A stretch of DNA of 64,000 nt from Liquorilactobacillus mali (GCF_001437155.1 NZ_JQAR01000001.1:151170-215169), one strand, 5' to 3'. Shown: positions 36,841 to 51,337, counted from the first letter of the stretch. Translations and numbers: made by a program. The notes: a model not told the origin generated them from the letters alone.

Positions 36841-37809
36841 ATGTCAAAAGAACCACTTTTTTTAAAACCTGCTTTCCAAGAAAAAATATGGGGTGGCAAC
36901 AAGCTAGCCAGCGAGTTCGGGTACGAAATTCCAAGTGAACATACAGGGGAATGCTGGGCCATTTCTGCTCATCTTCATGGACCCGCAACTGTTAGTAATG
37001 GGGAATTTAAGGGAGTTAAGCTGAATGAGCTCTGGGATTCTCATCGCGAAGTGTTCGGGAATGCTAAGGGAGATGTTTTCCCATTATTAACTAAGATCCT
37101 AGATGCACGCACAGAACTTTCAGTTCAGGTTCATCCTGACGATAAATATGCAATGGAACATGAACATGAATTAGGAAAAACAGAATGCTGGTATGTGATT
37201 TCAGCTGATGAAGATTCTGAAATGATTTATGGGCACCATGCTAAGTCGCGTGAGGAATTAGCAGAGCTGATTAAAAATGGGCAATGGGATAAATTATTGC
37301 GCCATGTTCCTGTTAAAGCCGGTGATTTCTTATATGTTCCAAGTGGAACTATTCACGCAATTGGCAAGGGCGTTATGGTTCTCGAAACTCAGCAAAGCAG
37401 TGATACGACATATCGTGTTTACGATTTTGATCGTGTCGATGAAAAGACCGGACAAAAAAGAGAATTGCATATTCAACAATCAATCGATGTTACGAACGTT
37501 CCTCACAAAGATCCAGAACTTGATATAAAGGTTGATAGATTAGGCGATGGTACACTTACAACTTTTGTTCAAACGGACTTCTTTAGTGTTTACAAATTGG
37601 AATTGGAAGAAGGAGAGAGTACAGGGATGCGTACAAAGGCACCATATACATTGTTTTCTGTGCTTGATGGTCAAGGGGAGTTGGTAATTGAAAATCAGAA
37701 TTATCCAATCAAAAAAGGTGTTCACTTTATCCTGCCATTTGACGTGAAAAAATGGCAGTTCAAAGGAAACTTAACAATGATTATCTCTGAACCTGGAGAA
37801 AAAGCATAA
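36841..37809 (+). CDS. manA: Mannose-6-phosphate isomerase, class I
   Basis: Zinc enzyme interconverting fructose 6-phosphate and mannose 6-phosphate for mannose use or mannose-containing glycans. The cupin shows KPAFQEKIWGG near the N-terminus, the zinc segment VQVHPDDKYA, GKTECWYV and YVPSGTIHAIGKG. I chose the ATG at 36841 (322 residues) after GAGAGGGG. An upstream in-frame start at 36790 would overlap the hydrolase gene and add 17 unrelated residues. Confidence 0.93.
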   Translation: MSKEPLFLKPAFQEKIWGGNKLASEFGYEIPSEHTGECWAISAHLHGPATVSNGEFKGVKLNELWDSHREVFGNAKGDVFPLLTKILDARTELSVQVHPDDKYAMEHEHELGKTECWYVISADEDSEMIYGHHAKSREELAELIKNGQWDKLLRHVPVKAGDFLYVPSGTIHAIGKGVMVLETQQSSDTTYRVYDFDRVDEKTGQKRELHIQQSIDVTNVPHKDPELDIKVDRLGDGTLTTFVQTDFFSVYKLELEEGESTGMRTKAPYTLFSVLDGQGELVIENQNYPIKKGVHFILPFDVKKWQFKGNLTMIISEPGEKA

Positions 37810-37905
37810 GTAATGTAGTGTGAAAAATAGGAAAATAACATTGCAAGGAATTTTAGTTTTGGTTACCAAAACTACTTACAAGGATTGTCAGGTTTGATCA
37901 AAGAA

Positions 37906-37957
37906 TAAGGGACCGAGTCAAAAGCTAACCTTTGACTTGGCCCCTTTACTTTTTTTA
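37906..37957 (+). terminator. manA terminator
   Basis: AAGGGACCGAGTCAAA pairs with TTTGACTTGGCCCCTT (mismatch and G-U tolerated), followed by ACTTTTTTT. It is a member of the recurrent hairpin family. Between here and 38154 I see only AT-rich DNA. Confidence 0.85.
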
Positions 37958-38154
37958 TAAACAGATTCCATGAATCAATATTCTTCATCAAATTTCAAAT
38001 TTCGAACTATTTATAGTGAAAAAAACACTACATTCATAATCTTTTGTTAGTACTCGAATCTTACAGACTTATGTCATATTTTCATTATTTGAGATACTCT
38101 TTGATACATTTTAATCTTAACCAGGTTACTTTGTTGTTCCGAGAGAGCAATTAA

Positions 38155-38859
38155 TCAATATGTTGGTTTGATTTCCAACTGTTCCTGTTGTGTAAAGTCA
38201 TTGGTTGGATACTTGCGTTTTAGTGCCAGTAAAAGGAGTCGCTTGGCTAATTCCCCATTACGTGCAAGAATTGGGCCATGAAAATAGGAACAAAAGACAT
38301 TTTTATAAATAGCTCCTTCTGACTTATCTTCCCCGTTATTCCCATGACCGCTAATAACTGTTCCCAGTGGTCGTTCACCATTACCCAAGAATGTCATACC
38401 ATTATGATTTTCAAAGCCATGATATTCTTGACCAGTTTCGGAATTTTTGATAACGATATCACCGATAAAACGGTTGTTGTCTTGACTTTTTGTATAGTGG
38501 GGAAGGGCATTGATCCCAGCTATTTTTTCACCCTTAGCTGAGATGTAGTATTCACCAAGAAGCTGGTAGCCACCACATATTGCAAGCATTGGTCCATCAT
38601 TTTCAATAAAGGAAGTTAATGCTTCTTTTTTATTTTGAATATCCTTTGAAACGATGACTTGTTCATAGTCTTGACCACCACCAAAAAAGGAGAGATCGAA
38701 CTTGGATTCCTCAAATTGCTGGTCTAAACTGACGATTTCGGAAGTTAATTCAACATTCATTTGTTTTGCATAATATTCGAGAACAAGAATATTTCCAATA
38801 TCACCATAGGTATTTAGGAGATCACCATAGAGATGAGCAACATTCAATTTAAGACTCAT
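38155..38859 (-). CDS. gatD: Lipid II isoglutaminyl synthase, glutaminase subunit GatD
   Basis: Supplies ammonia for amidating the alpha-carboxyl of D-Glu in lipid II, needed for normal cross-linking. It is a class I glutamine amidotransferase-like domain with Cys95 in LAICGGYQLLG and His194 in YFHGPIL. 234 residues. Its ATG shares one base with the murT stop (TAATG), so the two subunits are made together. Confidence 0.94.
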   Translation of the reverse strand: MSLKLNVAHLYGDLLNTYGDIGNILVLEYYAKQMNVELTSEIVSLDQQFEESKFDLSFFGGGQDYEQVIVSKDIQNKKEALTSFIENDGPMLAICGGYQLLGEYYISAKGEKIAGINALPHYTKSQDNNRFIGDIVIKNSETGQEYHGFENHNGMTFLGNGERPLGTVISGHGNNGEDKSEGAIYKNVFCSYFHGPILARNGELAKRLLLLALKRKYPTNDFTQQEQLEIKPTY

Positions 38860-40208
38860 TATTCCATTCCCTCCTTAATGTATCCTTGATTTGCTAACAA
38901 CTTACGTAACTGAAGTACAGCAGTATAGGTCGCTAGAACATAGATCCTATTGGAAGGCATTTTCTTAAGTGCCTCTAAAACTTCGGTAAGATTTTCACGT
39001 TCCATAAATTGTTTATCCGAAACACCAGCAACTTTTAAACGAAATGAGATATCACGATAGCGTTCGCCACCTGCAAGAACGCTTGGAATATTATTGAAAG
39101 GAAGGTTCTCAAAGCGACCATCCCAAATCCAGCTTGTGTCAATCCCGTCAGCATAGTTGGCATTCAATAAGACGGCAAGAGAAAAAGGTTCTGGATCAGT
39201 TTTAATCATCTCAAGTACTTGATCTAAGCCTACTGGATTCTTAACTAATATCAGAGTGATTTCTTTGTTATCAACATTAATAACTTCTTGTCTGCCAAAT
39301 ATTTTTTCATCATTATCATTTAATGCAGTTGCAATCAGTGAACTGTCAATAGCAAAAAATCGAGCAATACTGTATGCAGCTAGAGCATTATAAATGTTGT
39401 AAGTTCCACCGATGTGCAAATTGATTGTCGTATCGTCAATAATAAACTCAGAACTTTGAGGAGTCTGCTGAATAATTTTAGACACCGAAAAGTCCAGTTC
39501 TGGTCGCTTAAAGTCACAATTTGGACAGTAGTACTTGCCTAGATTTGCATATGAAATCTTCTTGTAGTGCAGGATATGTTGACATTTAGGACACAATAAA
39601 CCATCGGTATTTGGCAAAGCCTGTTGTTCTTTGTCTTCTTGTGCATCGATACCATAGTAGATAATCGGATTAGGCAGTGCCACACTGTTGAAAATCGGTG
39701 CGTCACCATTTGCGATAATTGTTGCTGTTGGTTCTAGTTTGATTCCTGCAAGAATTTTTGCATAAGTTGTATAGATTTCACCATAACGATCCATCTGATC
39801 GCGAAAAATATTAGTTAACACAAAAACTTTTGGCCTTACATATTTTGTCACAAGTTCTACATTAGCTTCATCTGTTTCGAGTACAGCCAAGTTTTTACCA
39901 GATTTAGTTTTCTGTGAAGTTAAGAAGGCAGTGACTATTCCTTGTTTCATATTAGATCCGCTTGGATTAGTTAATACCTGTGAATATTTTGCTTTCAGAG
40001 CTTTGACTGTGAGTGCAGTTGTCAGAGTCTTTCCGTTTGTCCCAGTTATTATAACTGTCTCATAATTTTTTGCGAGATCTTGCAGAACATCTGGATCAAT
40101 TGCCAGTGTTATTTTTCCTGGTAATGCGGTACCACCGTGTAAAAAGTTGTGCAAAAACCAATAGGATGTGCGTCCTGCAGTAATTGCTACCGAACTTCTG
40201 AGTGACAT
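38859..40208 (-). CDS. murT: Lipid II isoglutaminyl synthase, Mur ligase-like subunit MurT
   Basis: ATP-using half of the MurT-GatD amidating complex. The Mur ligase P-loop TGTNGKT is at residues 55-61, and NIFRDQMDRYGE follows. A zinc ribbon typical of MurT is inserted (Cys206, Cys209, Cys228, Cys231). A C-terminal domain completes the 449 residues. I chose the ATG at 40208 with GGGGGAAA upstream. A longer in-frame reading to 40313 adds 35 residues unlike the family. Confidence 0.94.
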   Translation of the reverse strand: MSLRSSVAITAGRTSYWFLHNFLHGGTALPGKITLAIDPDVLQDLAKNYETVIITGTNGKTLTTALTVKALKAKYSQVLTNPSGSNMKQGIVTAFLTSQKTKSGKNLAVLETDEANVELVTKYVRPKVFVLTNIFRDQMDRYGEIYTTYAKILAGIKLEPTATIIANGDAPIFNSVALPNPIIYYGIDAQEDKEQQALPNTDGLLCPKCQHILHYKKISYANLGKYYCPNCDFKRPELDFSVSKIIQQTPQSSEFIIDDTTINLHIGGTYNIYNALAAYSIARFFAIDSSLIATALNDNDEKIFGRQEVINVDNKEITLILVKNPVGLDQVLEMIKTDPEPFSLAVLLNANYADGIDTSWIWDGRFENLPFNNIPSVLAGGERYRDISFRLKVAGVSDKQFMERENLTEVLEALKKMPSNRIYVLATYTAVLQLRKLLANQGYIKEGME

Positions 40209-40577
40209 TGTATTTCCCCCATTTCCAAAGAAGCTGCTGCAGGGTTGACGATGTGTAACAGCTTCTTTGTTAATTACGTATACGTGTGTTCCAAAAGTCA
40301 AGCTTTTTCGCACAATTTCAAATTATTAAATTATTATAGTAGCAGAGATGGTTACAATCATAACTCGAAATAGCACGCAAAACTTCCAAACTTATGTCAC
40401 ATTATCTTGTATAATTACAAAGAAGATAATATCACAAAATCTAGGGAAAAGGTTACTGTACTGACAGATAAAAACTATTCTTAAAGTAAATACTAAAACA
40501 TCTGTCATATGAATAGTGAAATTTGTGAAGAAATCATATATAATTGATAGGAAAGTCTAAATTTGGAGTTGATAGTC
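40209..40577. other. Divergent intergenic region murT/tdk
   Basis: This 369-base AT-rich region holds a minus-strand TATAAT (40333-40338) that could serve murT, with a weak -35. A plus-strand TATAAT (40539-40544) is placed to serve tdk. A 10-base palindrome, ACGTATACGT, lies at 40276-40285. No gene or folded RNA is evident. Confidence 0.5.
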
Positions 40578-41150
40578 ATGGCACAGCTGTTTTTCCGTTA
40601 TGGCGCGATGAATAGTGGGAAGAGCATCGAAATATTGAAAGTTGCACATAATTATGAAGAACAAGATAAGTCAGTTGTAATTATGACTAGTGCGGTTGAT
40701 GACAGGGATGAGTTGGGGTTCATTACAAGCCGAATAGGATTAAAAAGAAAAGCGACCCTAATTTATGAGGACACAGATGTCTATAGGTCAATTGCTAAGA
40801 TAGATAAGAAAATAGACTGTGTATTAATTGATGAAGCACAGTTTCTAAAACAGCACCATATCAAGGAATTTGCGAGGATTGTTGATGAGCTAGATATTCC
40901 AGTTATGGCTTTTGGATTGAAAAATGATTTTCGCAATGAATTATTTGAGGGTTCAAAATACTTGCTACTATATGCTGATAAGATTGAAGAAATGAAAACA
41001 ATCTGCTGGTTTTGCGCCAAGAAAGCAATTATGAATCTTAGGGTTCATGATGGTCATCCAGTGTATAGTGGTGAACAAATCTTAGTGGGTGGAAACGAAG
41101 CTTACTATCCTGTATGTCGCAAACATTATTTGAACCCGCCTTTGAATTAG
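40578..41150 (+). CDS. tdk: Thymidine kinase
   Basis: Phosphorylates thymidine for salvage. The P-loop is YGAMNSGKS near residues 9-17, Walker B is VLIDEAQFL, and the zinc site is formed by CWFC and a C-terminal CRKH. I chose the ATG at 40578 (190 residues), nine bases after TGGAG. A TTG at 40563 is in frame but precedes that site. tdk-prfA-prmC-tsaC is the usual lactobacillus order. Confidence 0.95.
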   Translation: MAQLFFRYGAMNSGKSIEILKVAHNYEEQDKSVVIMTSAVDDRDELGFITSRIGLKRKATLIYEDTDVYRSIAKIDKKIDCVLIDEAQFLKQHHIKEFARIVDELDIPVMAFGLKNDFRNELFEGSKYLLLYADKIEEMKTICWFCAKKAIMNLRVHDGHPVYSGEQILVGGNEAYYPVCRKHYLNPPLN

Positions 41151-41196
41151 CAAGTCACAATTGTTTTTAAAGAAGAAGATGGAGGAATATTTTTAA

Positions 41197-42279
41197 ATGA
41201 ATGACTTATTTGATCGCTTGCAATCTCTCGAGGATCGATACGAAGAGTTGGGCGAATTACTATCTGATCCAGATATCATCAGTGATACTAGAAAGTTTAC
41301 GAGTCTCTCAAAAGAAATGGCAGACTTACGTGAGACTGTTGAAAAGTATAATCAGTATAAAGAAGTTGTGCAAACAATCAAAGATGATGAAGAGATGCTG
41401 GGCGAAAAACTCGATGATGAAATGGCCTCGATGGTTAAGGAAGAATTGGCAACAGCCAAGTCTGATAAAGAGGCATTGGAATCTGAGATTAAAATTTTGT
41501 TATTGCCCAAGGATCCTAACGATGACAAAAATATTATTATGGAGATTCGTGGAGCAGCTGGCGGCGACGAGGCGAGCCTTTTTGCAGCAGATCTATTTGG
41601 AATGTATTCCAAGTTTGCTGAAAAAGAAGGTTGGACCATTGAAGTTCTTGATAAGAATGTCACTGAGGTTGGCGGATTTAAAGAAATTGCATTGTTGATC
41701 AATGGTGACAGTGTCTATTCGAAGCTAAAATATGAAAGCGGCGCGCATCGTGTTCAGCGTGTTCCTGTGACAGAATCTGCTGGACGGGTGCATACTTCGA
41801 CAGCGACAGTGGTAGTCATGCCTGAAGAAGAAGATGTTGAGATTGATTTGGATCCAAAAGATATTCGTGTAGATGTTTACCGTTCTTCTGGTGCTGGTGG
41901 ACAGCATATTAATAAGACATCTTCGGCTGTTCGAATGACACATTTACCTACTGGAATTGTTGTGGCGATGCAAGATCAGCGTTCGCAACAACAAAATCGT
42001 GAAAAGGCAATGAAAATCTTAAAAGCACGTGTTTATGACTACTATTCTTCAAAAGAACAAAGTGAATATGATCAGAATCGTAAATCTGCTGTAGGGACAG
42101 GGGACAGATCTGAACGAATCAGAACCTATAACTACCCGCAAAACCGTGTCACGGATCATCGCATTGGTTTGACGCTCAACAAGTTAGACCGCATTATGAA
42201 TGGTGAATTAGAAGACGTGATTGATGCTTTGATTTTGTTTGATCAAACCAAGGCACTGGAGAGTCTGCAAAATGAGTAG
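41197..42279 (+). CDS. prfA: Peptide chain release factor 1
   Basis: Recognises UAA and UAG and triggers peptide release. The GGQ motif is at 234-236 in [11 protein letters not shown], and the stop-codon-reading tripeptide is Pro190-Val-Thr192 (PxT), which marks RF1 rather than RF2. 360 residues, start after GGAGGAA. It overlaps prmC, whose product methylates the GGQ glutamine. Confidence 0.97.
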   Translation: MNDLFDRLQSLEDRYEELGELLSDPDIISDTRKFTSLSKEMADLRETVEKYNQYKEVVQTIKDDEEMLGEKLDDEMASMVKEELATAKSDKEALESEIKILLLPKDPNDDKNIIMEIRGAAGGDEASLFAADLFGMYSKFAEKEGWTIEVLDKNVTEVGGFKEIALLINGDSVYSKLKYESGAHRVQRVPVTESAGRVHTSTATVVVMPEEEDVEIDLDPKDIRVDVYRSSGAGGQHINKTSSAVRMTHLPTGIVVAMQDQRSQQQNREKAMKILKARVYDYYSSKEQSEYDQNRKSAVGTGDRSERIRTYNYPQNRVTDHRIGLTLNKLDRIMNGELEDVIDALILFDQTKALESLQNE

Positions 42280-43111
42280 TATGAATTTTTTTGAGGCCCA
42301 GAAATGGGCTTTTTCTTTTATAAATAAAGATAATGAAGAAACAAAAAATGCAATTAAATTACTTTTAATGGATATTAGAGGATGGAATGAGTTACAATTG
42401 CTGCAGAATTTGCGGACAAATTTAACTGACAGTGAACTTAGCAAATTTAAAAAATGGGTAAAGATGTATCAAGAAGATTGGCCAGTGCAATACATTTTAG
42501 GGCATACATTTTTTTTCGGACATACTTTTCGTGTGACAGAAGATACTTTGATACCGCGGCCCGAAACAGAAGAACTGGTCGAATGGATAATATCTGATAA
42601 TCCAATAATTGATGCACAGCAGACAGTGGCTGACATCGGCACTGGAACGGGAGCAATTGGAATATCTTTGCAGCTTGAGCGGTCAAATTGGGACGTGACT
42701 TTGTCAGACATTTCGGAGGAAGCCTTGGCGGTTGCGAAGGAAAATGCAATTAATTTACAGGCAAAAGTTAAATTGGCGGCGGGTGACCTGCTGTCTGTTC
42801 TAAACGGCAAATATGATTTGATAGTTTCTAATCCGCCCTATATTGCTGCTTCTGAGATAGACTTAATGGATAAGTCGGTAATTGCTCATGAACCAAAAAG
42901 TGCGCTGTTTGCAAAAGAAAATGGGTTGCTTTTTTATCATAGATTTGCTGAAGAAATAACTAATTATCTTAAACCGGGAGGAAAGCTGTATTTAGAAATA
43001 GGATTTAAGCAGGGACAACAAGTTGCAAAACTGTTCGAGAATATCGGAAAAGTTGAAATAAAAAAAGATTTTTATGGGAATGATCGAATGGTAAGAGTAA
43101 CAATACGATAA
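42272..43111 (+). CDS. prmC: Release factor glutamine methyltransferase
   Basis: Methylates the Gln of the GGQ motif in release factors. A helical N-terminal domain precedes the SAM domain, with [15 protein letters not shown] and the catalytic VSNPPYIA. The ATG at 42272 overlaps prfA by eight bases; a second ATG at 42281 is an alternative. About 279 residues. The overlap with its substrate gene suggests coupled synthesis. Confidence 0.94.
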   Translation: MSSMNFFEAQKWAFSFINKDNEETKNAIKLLLMDIRGWNELQLLQNLRTNLTDSELSKFKKWVKMYQEDWPVQYILGHTFFFGHTFRVTEDTLIPRPETEELVEWIISDNPIIDAQQTVADIGTGTGAIGISLQLERSNWDVTLSDISEEALAVAKENAINLQAKVKLAAGDLLSVLNGKYDLIVSNPPYIAASEIDLMDKSVIAHEPKSALFAKENGLLFYHRFAEEITNYLKPGGKLYLEIGFKQGQQVAKLFENIGKVEIKKDFYGNDRMVRVTIR

Positions 43112-43122
43112 GGAGAAGTAAA

Positions 43123-44136
43123 ATGCTGATTACAAAAATCTATAAACCAGCTGAAATAAAGCAAGCTGCGGATGAACTGAATAAAGGTGAACTGATAGCA
43201 TTTCCCACTGAAACAGTTTATGGTCTTGGTGCAGATGCTACAAATGAGTTGGCTGTTAAACGTGTTTATTTAGCAAAGGGGCGTCCATCTGATAATCCAC
43301 TGATAGTTACGGTCTCATCTACTGAAATGATGGAACAGTTTGCTACAGATATTAGTGAGGATGCTAGGAAGTTAATCAAAAACTTTTGGCCCGGTCCATT
43401 GACATTGGTATTCAATATTAAACCTGGTACTCTTTCAAAAGCAGTTACCGGTGGTTTAAAGACAGCTGCTTTTAGAATGCCACAAAATGAAGTTACTAGA
43501 AGATTGATAGAATTAGCGCGAGTTCCAATTGTGGGGCCATCGGCTAATTCATCTGGAAAGCCTAGTCCAACTACTGCAGAACATGTTTACCATGACCTTG
43601 AAGGAAGAATTGCGGGAATTGTTGATGATGGACCGACTCAAGTTGGTGTTGAATCGACAATTATTGATATGTCAACTGATAAACCGCTCATCTTACGTCC
43701 GGGTGCGGTAACAGTCGAAGAAATAGAGGCTGTCTTACAGAAACAATTGAATACAGATCAGCATAAAATTGGTGCAGATGAAACACCTAAGGCCCCAGGA
43801 ATGAAGTACAAGCATTACGCGCCAGATGCTCAAGTCTTAATAGTCGAAGAAGATAAGTGGGATGCTGCATTGACTTGGGCAAAAAAACAACTTGTTTCAG
43901 TTGGGATAATGGCCTCTAATATGCAGGGACAAGCAATTCCAGAAAACTGTGAATTGTTCGACTTGGGTAGTAATGTTGAGCAGGCAAGCCATAACCTTTT
44001 CGCAGGTTTAAGATATTTTGATGATAAAAAAGATATAAAGTGGATTTTGGCCGCGGGCTTTGCAGAAGAAGGCTTGGGAATTGCTTATATGAATCGCTTA
44101 AAAAAATCGGCAGGAGATCAATTTTTTGTAGATTAA
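43123..44136 (+). CDS. tsaC: L-threonylcarbamoyladenylate synthase (TsaC/Sua5)
   Basis: Makes threonylcarbamoyl-AMP for the t6A37 modification of ANN-decoding tRNAs. The YrdC domain shows PTETVYGLGAD, AKGRPSDNPL and VPIVGPSANSSGKPSPT. The extra C-terminal domain (from about residue 220, after KAPGMKYKHYAP) makes it the long Sua5-type form, 337 residues. It lies 11 bases after prmC with AAGGAG. Confidence 0.95.
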   Translation: MLITKIYKPAEIKQAADELNKGELIAFPTETVYGLGADATNELAVKRVYLAKGRPSDNPLIVTVSSTEMMEQFATDISEDARKLIKNFWPGPLTLVFNIKPGTLSKAVTGGLKTAAFRMPQNEVTRRLIELARVPIVGPSANSSGKPSPTTAEHVYHDLEGRIAGIVDDGPTQVGVESTIIDMSTDKPLILRPGAVTVEEIEAVLQKQLNTDQHKIGADETPKAPGMKYKHYAPDAQVLIVEEDKWDAALTWAKKQLVSVGIMASNMQGQAIPENCELFDLGSNVEQASHNLFAGLRYFDDKKDIKWILAAGFAEEGLGIAYMNRLKKSAGDQFFVD

Positions 44137-44210
44137 TTTAAGATGAAAGAAGCTAGCCAAATTGCTTTTTTTCCGCTAAAATAATTAAGAATAAAAAAGG
44201 AGTGTCTAGA

Positions 44211-44840
44211 TTGGGAAAATTTGAAGTACTTGATCATCCACTGATCCAACATAAATTAACGATTATTCGCGATAAAAATTGTGGAACTCGTGAATTTCGT
44301 GAGGTTGTCAATGAAATTGCAGAGTTGATGGCTTATGAAGTGTCAAGAGACATGCCGCTTGAAGATGTTCAGGTCGAAACACCTATAACAGTTACAACGA
44401 AAAAGAGACTTGCTGGTAAAAAAGTTGTAATTGTACCCATTTTACGTGCAGGTTTAGGAATGGTTGATGGTATTCTTGAACTGATTCCAGCTGCAAAGGT
44501 TGGACACGTGGGAATGTATCGTGATGAGGAAACATTGAAACCCGTTGAATACTTTGTCAAGATGCCTGAAAATATGGAAAGCCGCGAGATTTTTGTGGTT
44601 GATCCAATGTTGGCAACAGGAGGATCTGCAATTATGGCTGTCGATGCACTAAAGAAGCGTGGGGCAGTCGCAATCAAGTTTGTTTGCCTTGTTGCTGCAC
44701 CCGAAGGGGTCAAGGCTTTGCGTGCTGCACATCCTGATATTGATATTTTTGCTGCAGCTTTGGATGATCATTTAAACGAAAATGGATATATTGTTCCCGG
44801 TTTAGGTGATGCAGGGGATCGTTTATTCGGTACGAAGTAG
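44211..44840 (+). CDS. upp: Uracil phosphoribosyltransferase
   Basis: Salvages uracil to UMP with PRPP. The PRPP-binding motif is [10 protein letters not shown], and the C-terminus carries the uracil site ([17 protein letters not shown]). I chose the TTG at 44211 (209 residues), which gives Met-Gly-Lys-Phe-Glu-Val and sits eight bases after AAGGAG. The GTG at 44202 overlaps that site. upp directly before the atp operon is typical of lactobacilli. Confidence 0.95.
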   Translation: MGKFEVLDHPLIQHKLTIIRDKNCGTREFREVVNEIAELMAYEVSRDMPLEDVQVETPITVTTKKRLAGKKVVIVPILRAGLGMVDGILELIPAAKVGHVGMYRDEETLKPVEYFVKMPENMESREIFVVDPMLATGGSAIMAVDALKKRGAVAIKFVCLVAAPEGVKALRAAHPDIDIFAAALDDHLNENGYIVPGLGDAGDRLFGTK

Positions 44841-44884
44841 CTATTATCCTTCTATATTTGTTGGAAAAATTATTATATTACAAA

Positions 44885-44938
44885 GAAAGCATGAAGTTAA
44901 GCACGATTAAAAAGTGCAAGAACGTCATGCTTTTTTGA
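44885..44938 (+). terminator. upp terminator
   Basis: AAAGCATGA and TCATGCTTT form the outer stem and GCAC/GTGC an inner one, followed by TTTTTT. From here to ~45120 I see AT-rich DNA without a supportable feature. Confidence 0.8.
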
Positions 44939-45123
44939 TGATTAATAGAAATTTGAATATCATTAATTTGAGTACACCAAAAAATATATTTATATTGTAC
45001 ACAAGGGAAACAACCTGAATTGTAAAAAAGTGATTGATAGGTATTACTTTCAAAATACCTTAAGGAATAAAAAAGTGTTTGCTAATTAATACACAAACAA
45101 GAGTGAAATCTAGTGGCTAATGT

Positions 45124-45143
45124 GATAATGATAATAATTATTT
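45124..45143. promoter_or_regulatory. Possible Fur-family operator
   Basis: GATAATGATAATAATTATT (45124-45142) matches the classical 19-base Fur box at 17 positions. The overlapping TGATAATAATTATTT (45129-45143) matches the 7-1-7 form at 13 of 15. It lies about 100 bases upstream of the likely atp transcription start and overlaps a TTGACT hexamer (45142-45147). AT-rich DNA makes chance matches easier. Confidence 0.35.
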
Positions 45144-45170
45144 GACTATAAAAGATTATTATATCACATA

Positions 45171-45184
45171 GGAAAGCGCTTTCC
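45171..45184. promoter_or_regulatory. cre-like CcpA site upstream of the atp promoter
   Basis: GGAAAGCGCTTTCC is a perfect 14-base palindrome with the CcpA core AAAGCGCTTT. It is centred about 59 bases before the likely start point, upstream of the -35. Sites in that position activate overflow genes such as ackA in Bacillus. A second partial core (AAAAAGCGCTTG, near 45243) lies just after the start point. Confidence 0.6.
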
Positions 45185-45201
45185 AATGTTCTAAAAACAT
45201 T

Positions 45202-45230
45202 TTGTGTTTTTTCTTAAATGGTGGTATCAT
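45202..45230 (+). promoter_or_regulatory. atp operon promoter
   Basis: TTGTGT (45202-45207) and TATCAT (45225-45230) with a 17-base spacer and an upstream TG (TGGTATCAT), about 90 bases before atpB. Confidence 0.65.
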
Positions 45231-45326
45231 TTCTTGTGTATTAAAAAGCGCTTGTTATTAGGCTTTTGCACATATTTTTCTAAATTTGATGAGTCATGCC
45301 ATCAAGAGGAAGAGAGGTGAGACTTG

Positions 45327-46282
<956 letters not shown>

Positions 46283-46328
46283 ACAAAATTATTGTTTAAA
46301 CTGTCAAAACAGAGGAGGTGTCAATTAA

Positions 46329-46856
46329 ATGGGTACAGATTTTATACTTGGTGCTGTTGCAACATCTGTTAAATGGGGAGATATGTTATTTTATCTAGTT
46401 CTATTTATCGTGTTAATCGCACTGTTGAAACATTTTGCGTGGGGTCCTGTCAATGAGATGATGGATAAGCGCGCGAATAAAATTGCAAATGATATCGATT
46501 CTGCTGAAGATGCTCGGCAAAAAGCCGAAGACCTTGCAGAAAAAAGACAAAGTGCTTTGAAAGAATCACATGTTGAGGCATCACAAATTATTGAGCGTGC
46601 AAAGAAAAATGGTGAACAGCAAAAAAATATAATTGTTGAAAATGCTCATAGTGAAGCCCAATCATTCAAGGAAACTGCAAAGCAAGATATTGCACGTGAA
46701 CGCCAAGATGCTTTGGAAGGTGTCAAGAATGATGTAGCTGAATTGTCACTTGAAATTGCTTCAAAGGTTATCTCGAAGAATTTACAGCTTGATGATCAAA
46801 AGGCCTTAATTGATTCTTATATCGAAGGGTTGGGGAAGCAAAATGAAGTTAAATAA
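46329..46856 (+). CDS. atpF: F1Fo-ATPase subunit b
   Basis: Peripheral stalk that links Fo to F1. One N-terminal membrane helix (about 18-36) is followed by a long charged amphipathic helix for dimerisation. 175 residues, strong GAGGAGGTG site. The last 14 bases overlap atpH. Confidence 0.95.
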   Translation: MGTDFILGAVATSVKWGDMLFYLVLFIVLIALLKHFAWGPVNEMMDKRANKIANDIDSAEDARQKAEDLAEKRQSALKESHVEASQIIERAKKNGEQQKNIIVENAHSEAQSFKETAKQDIARERQDALEGVKNDVAELSLEIASKVISKNLQLDDQKALIDSYIEGLGKQNEVK

Positions 46857-47385
46857 GACGATAATAGCCCATCGATATGGGAGTGCACTGTTTGAATTGG
46901 CACTTGAAAAGGATGAGCGCCAAGCTCTTAAAGAAGAATTGGTAGAATTGAAACAAATACTTGTCAATGAACCTAAAATGATGTTGCTTTTAACTAGTAA
47001 ACAAATTTCAAGGGTTGATAAGCAAAAATTTATCAAAACTTTGGGTGATTCAGCTTCTGAAACTTTAAAGAACTTGTTGGATATGCTGTTTGACTATGAT
47101 CGTATTGGTGATTTGGATGTCATTATTGATGAATATATTAGATTGAATGATGAATACGAGAAAACAGTTAAAGCAGTTGTCACAACGGCTATTCCTTTGG
47201 AGAGTGAGCAAAAAGCCAAATTGGCTGATTCCTTTGCTAGAATAGTCGGGGCAAACAAAGTAGTGCTTGAAGAGAAAGTTGACTCTGACATTATTGGAGG
47301 AGTTATTCTTAGATCAAATAACTATATCTATGATGGTTCTTTAAAATTAAGATTTGCACAAATCAAAAGAATGCTTTTGAAATGA
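46843..47385 (+). CDS. atpH: F1Fo-ATPase subunit delta
   Basis: Stator subunit seated on top of F1 and joined to b. The N-terminal helical domain starts [13 protein letters not shown], and the C-terminal part carries the family segment [21 protein letters not shown] chose the ATG at 46843 (180 residues). An earlier in-frame start at 46810 lies well inside atpF and adds 11 unrelated residues. Confidence 0.95.
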   Translation: MKLNKTIIAHRYGSALFELALEKDERQALKEELVELKQILVNEPKMMLLLTSKQISRVDKQKFIKTLGDSASETLKNLLDMLFDYDRIGDLDVIIDEYIRLNDEYEKTVKAVVTTAIPLESEQKAKLADSFARIVGANKVVLEEKVDSDIIGGVILRSNNYIYDGSLKLRFAQIKRMLLK

Positions 47386-47393
47386 TTATATAA

Positions 47394-48923
<1,530 letters not shown>

Positions 48924-48941
48924 AAAGGTCGGTGAAGGCTA

Positions 48942-49895
48942 GTGGGGGCTTCTCTACAAGAAATTAAACGAAGAATCTCTTCAACTAAGAAGACAGAACA
49001 AATCACTGGTGCAATGCAGATGGTTTCGACTGCTAAATTGAGTCAGATTCAACGTCATACGACTAGCTATCAAGTGTATGCTAAAAAAATCCGTAGTGTT
49101 ATAACTCATCTTGCTAAATCTCATCTCCTTGATGGTGGTGCATCAATTACACCTCGTCCGAAGGAAGCAAATGAAAATGATGATCAGATTGATGGATTAA
49201 GTATGTTGGTTAAGCGACCAGTTAAACATACGGGGATTGTGGTAATTACTTCTGATCGTGGATTGGTGGGAAGTTACAATAGTAACGTGATTAAGCAGAC
49301 CTTGGAATTAATCAGTGGTGGCAATCATTCCACAGAGGACGTAGTGATTATTGCGATTGGTGGTACTGGTGCTGACTTCTTTAAGAAGAGGGGCTACAAA
49401 GTTCCTTTTGAATTTCGTGGAGTTAAAGATATTCCAAAATTCAGAGAGACTCATCAATTAGTCAAAAAAATTATTGATATGTATGATGACGAAACCTATG
49501 ATGAATTATTTGTTTGTTATAATCACTTCGTTAATTCGCTGACATCGGAGTTTCGCGCTGAACCAATGTTGCCGATTTCTGCTATGAATGTCGGTAATGA
49601 TGATTTGACAGATGACGGTGAACAGGAGGGCTTTTCAGCTGAGTATGAGATGGAGCCTTCAGAGGATGCAATTTTAGAGGTAGTATTGCCTCAATATGCT
49701 GCGAGCTTAATCTACGGAGCAATTCTTGATGCAAAGACCTCTGAACATGGTTCTAGTTCGATGGCGATGAAGTCTGCGACTGATAATGCAAAAGATGTTA
49801 TTTCTTCATTGGAATTACAGTACAACCGTGCTCGCCAGAGTGCGATTACTACTGAAATTACGGAAATTACAGGTGCACAAGCTGCTCTTGATTAA
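48942..49895 (+). CDS. atpG: F1Fo-ATPase subunit gamma
   Basis: Central rotating shaft of F1. N-terminal ([20 protein letters not shown]) and C-terminal ([20 protein letters not shown]) coiled-coil helices bracket a Rossmann-like middle. At 317 residues it is about 30 longer than B. subtilis gamma, with an acidic insert around residues 223-245, as in lactobacilli. Start is GTG 48942. Confidence 0.96.
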   Translation: MGASLQEIKRRISSTKKTEQITGAMQMVSTAKLSQIQRHTTSYQVYAKKIRSVITHLAKSHLLDGGASITPRPKEANENDDQIDGLSMLVKRPVKHTGIVVITSDRGLVGSYNSNVIKQTLELISGGNHSTEDVVIIAIGGTGADFFKKRGYKVPFEFRGVKDIPKFRETHQLVKKIIDMYDDETYDELFVCYNHFVNSLTSEFRAEPMLPISAMNVGNDDLTDDGEQEGFSAEYEMEPSEDAILEVVLPQYAASLIYGAILDAKTSEHGSSSMAMKSATDNAKDVISSLELQYNRARQSAITTEITEITGAQAALD

Positions 49896-49919
49896 TAAGA
49901 TGATTGGAGGAATGTTTAA

Positions 49920-51323
<1,404 letters not shown>

Positions 51324-51337
51324 AGGGGGTAACTTTG

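Noticed and set aside
44369..44713. Minus-strand open frame (114 codons) inside upp
   Set aside because: Reverse shadow of upp, with no ribosome site and no family resemblance.
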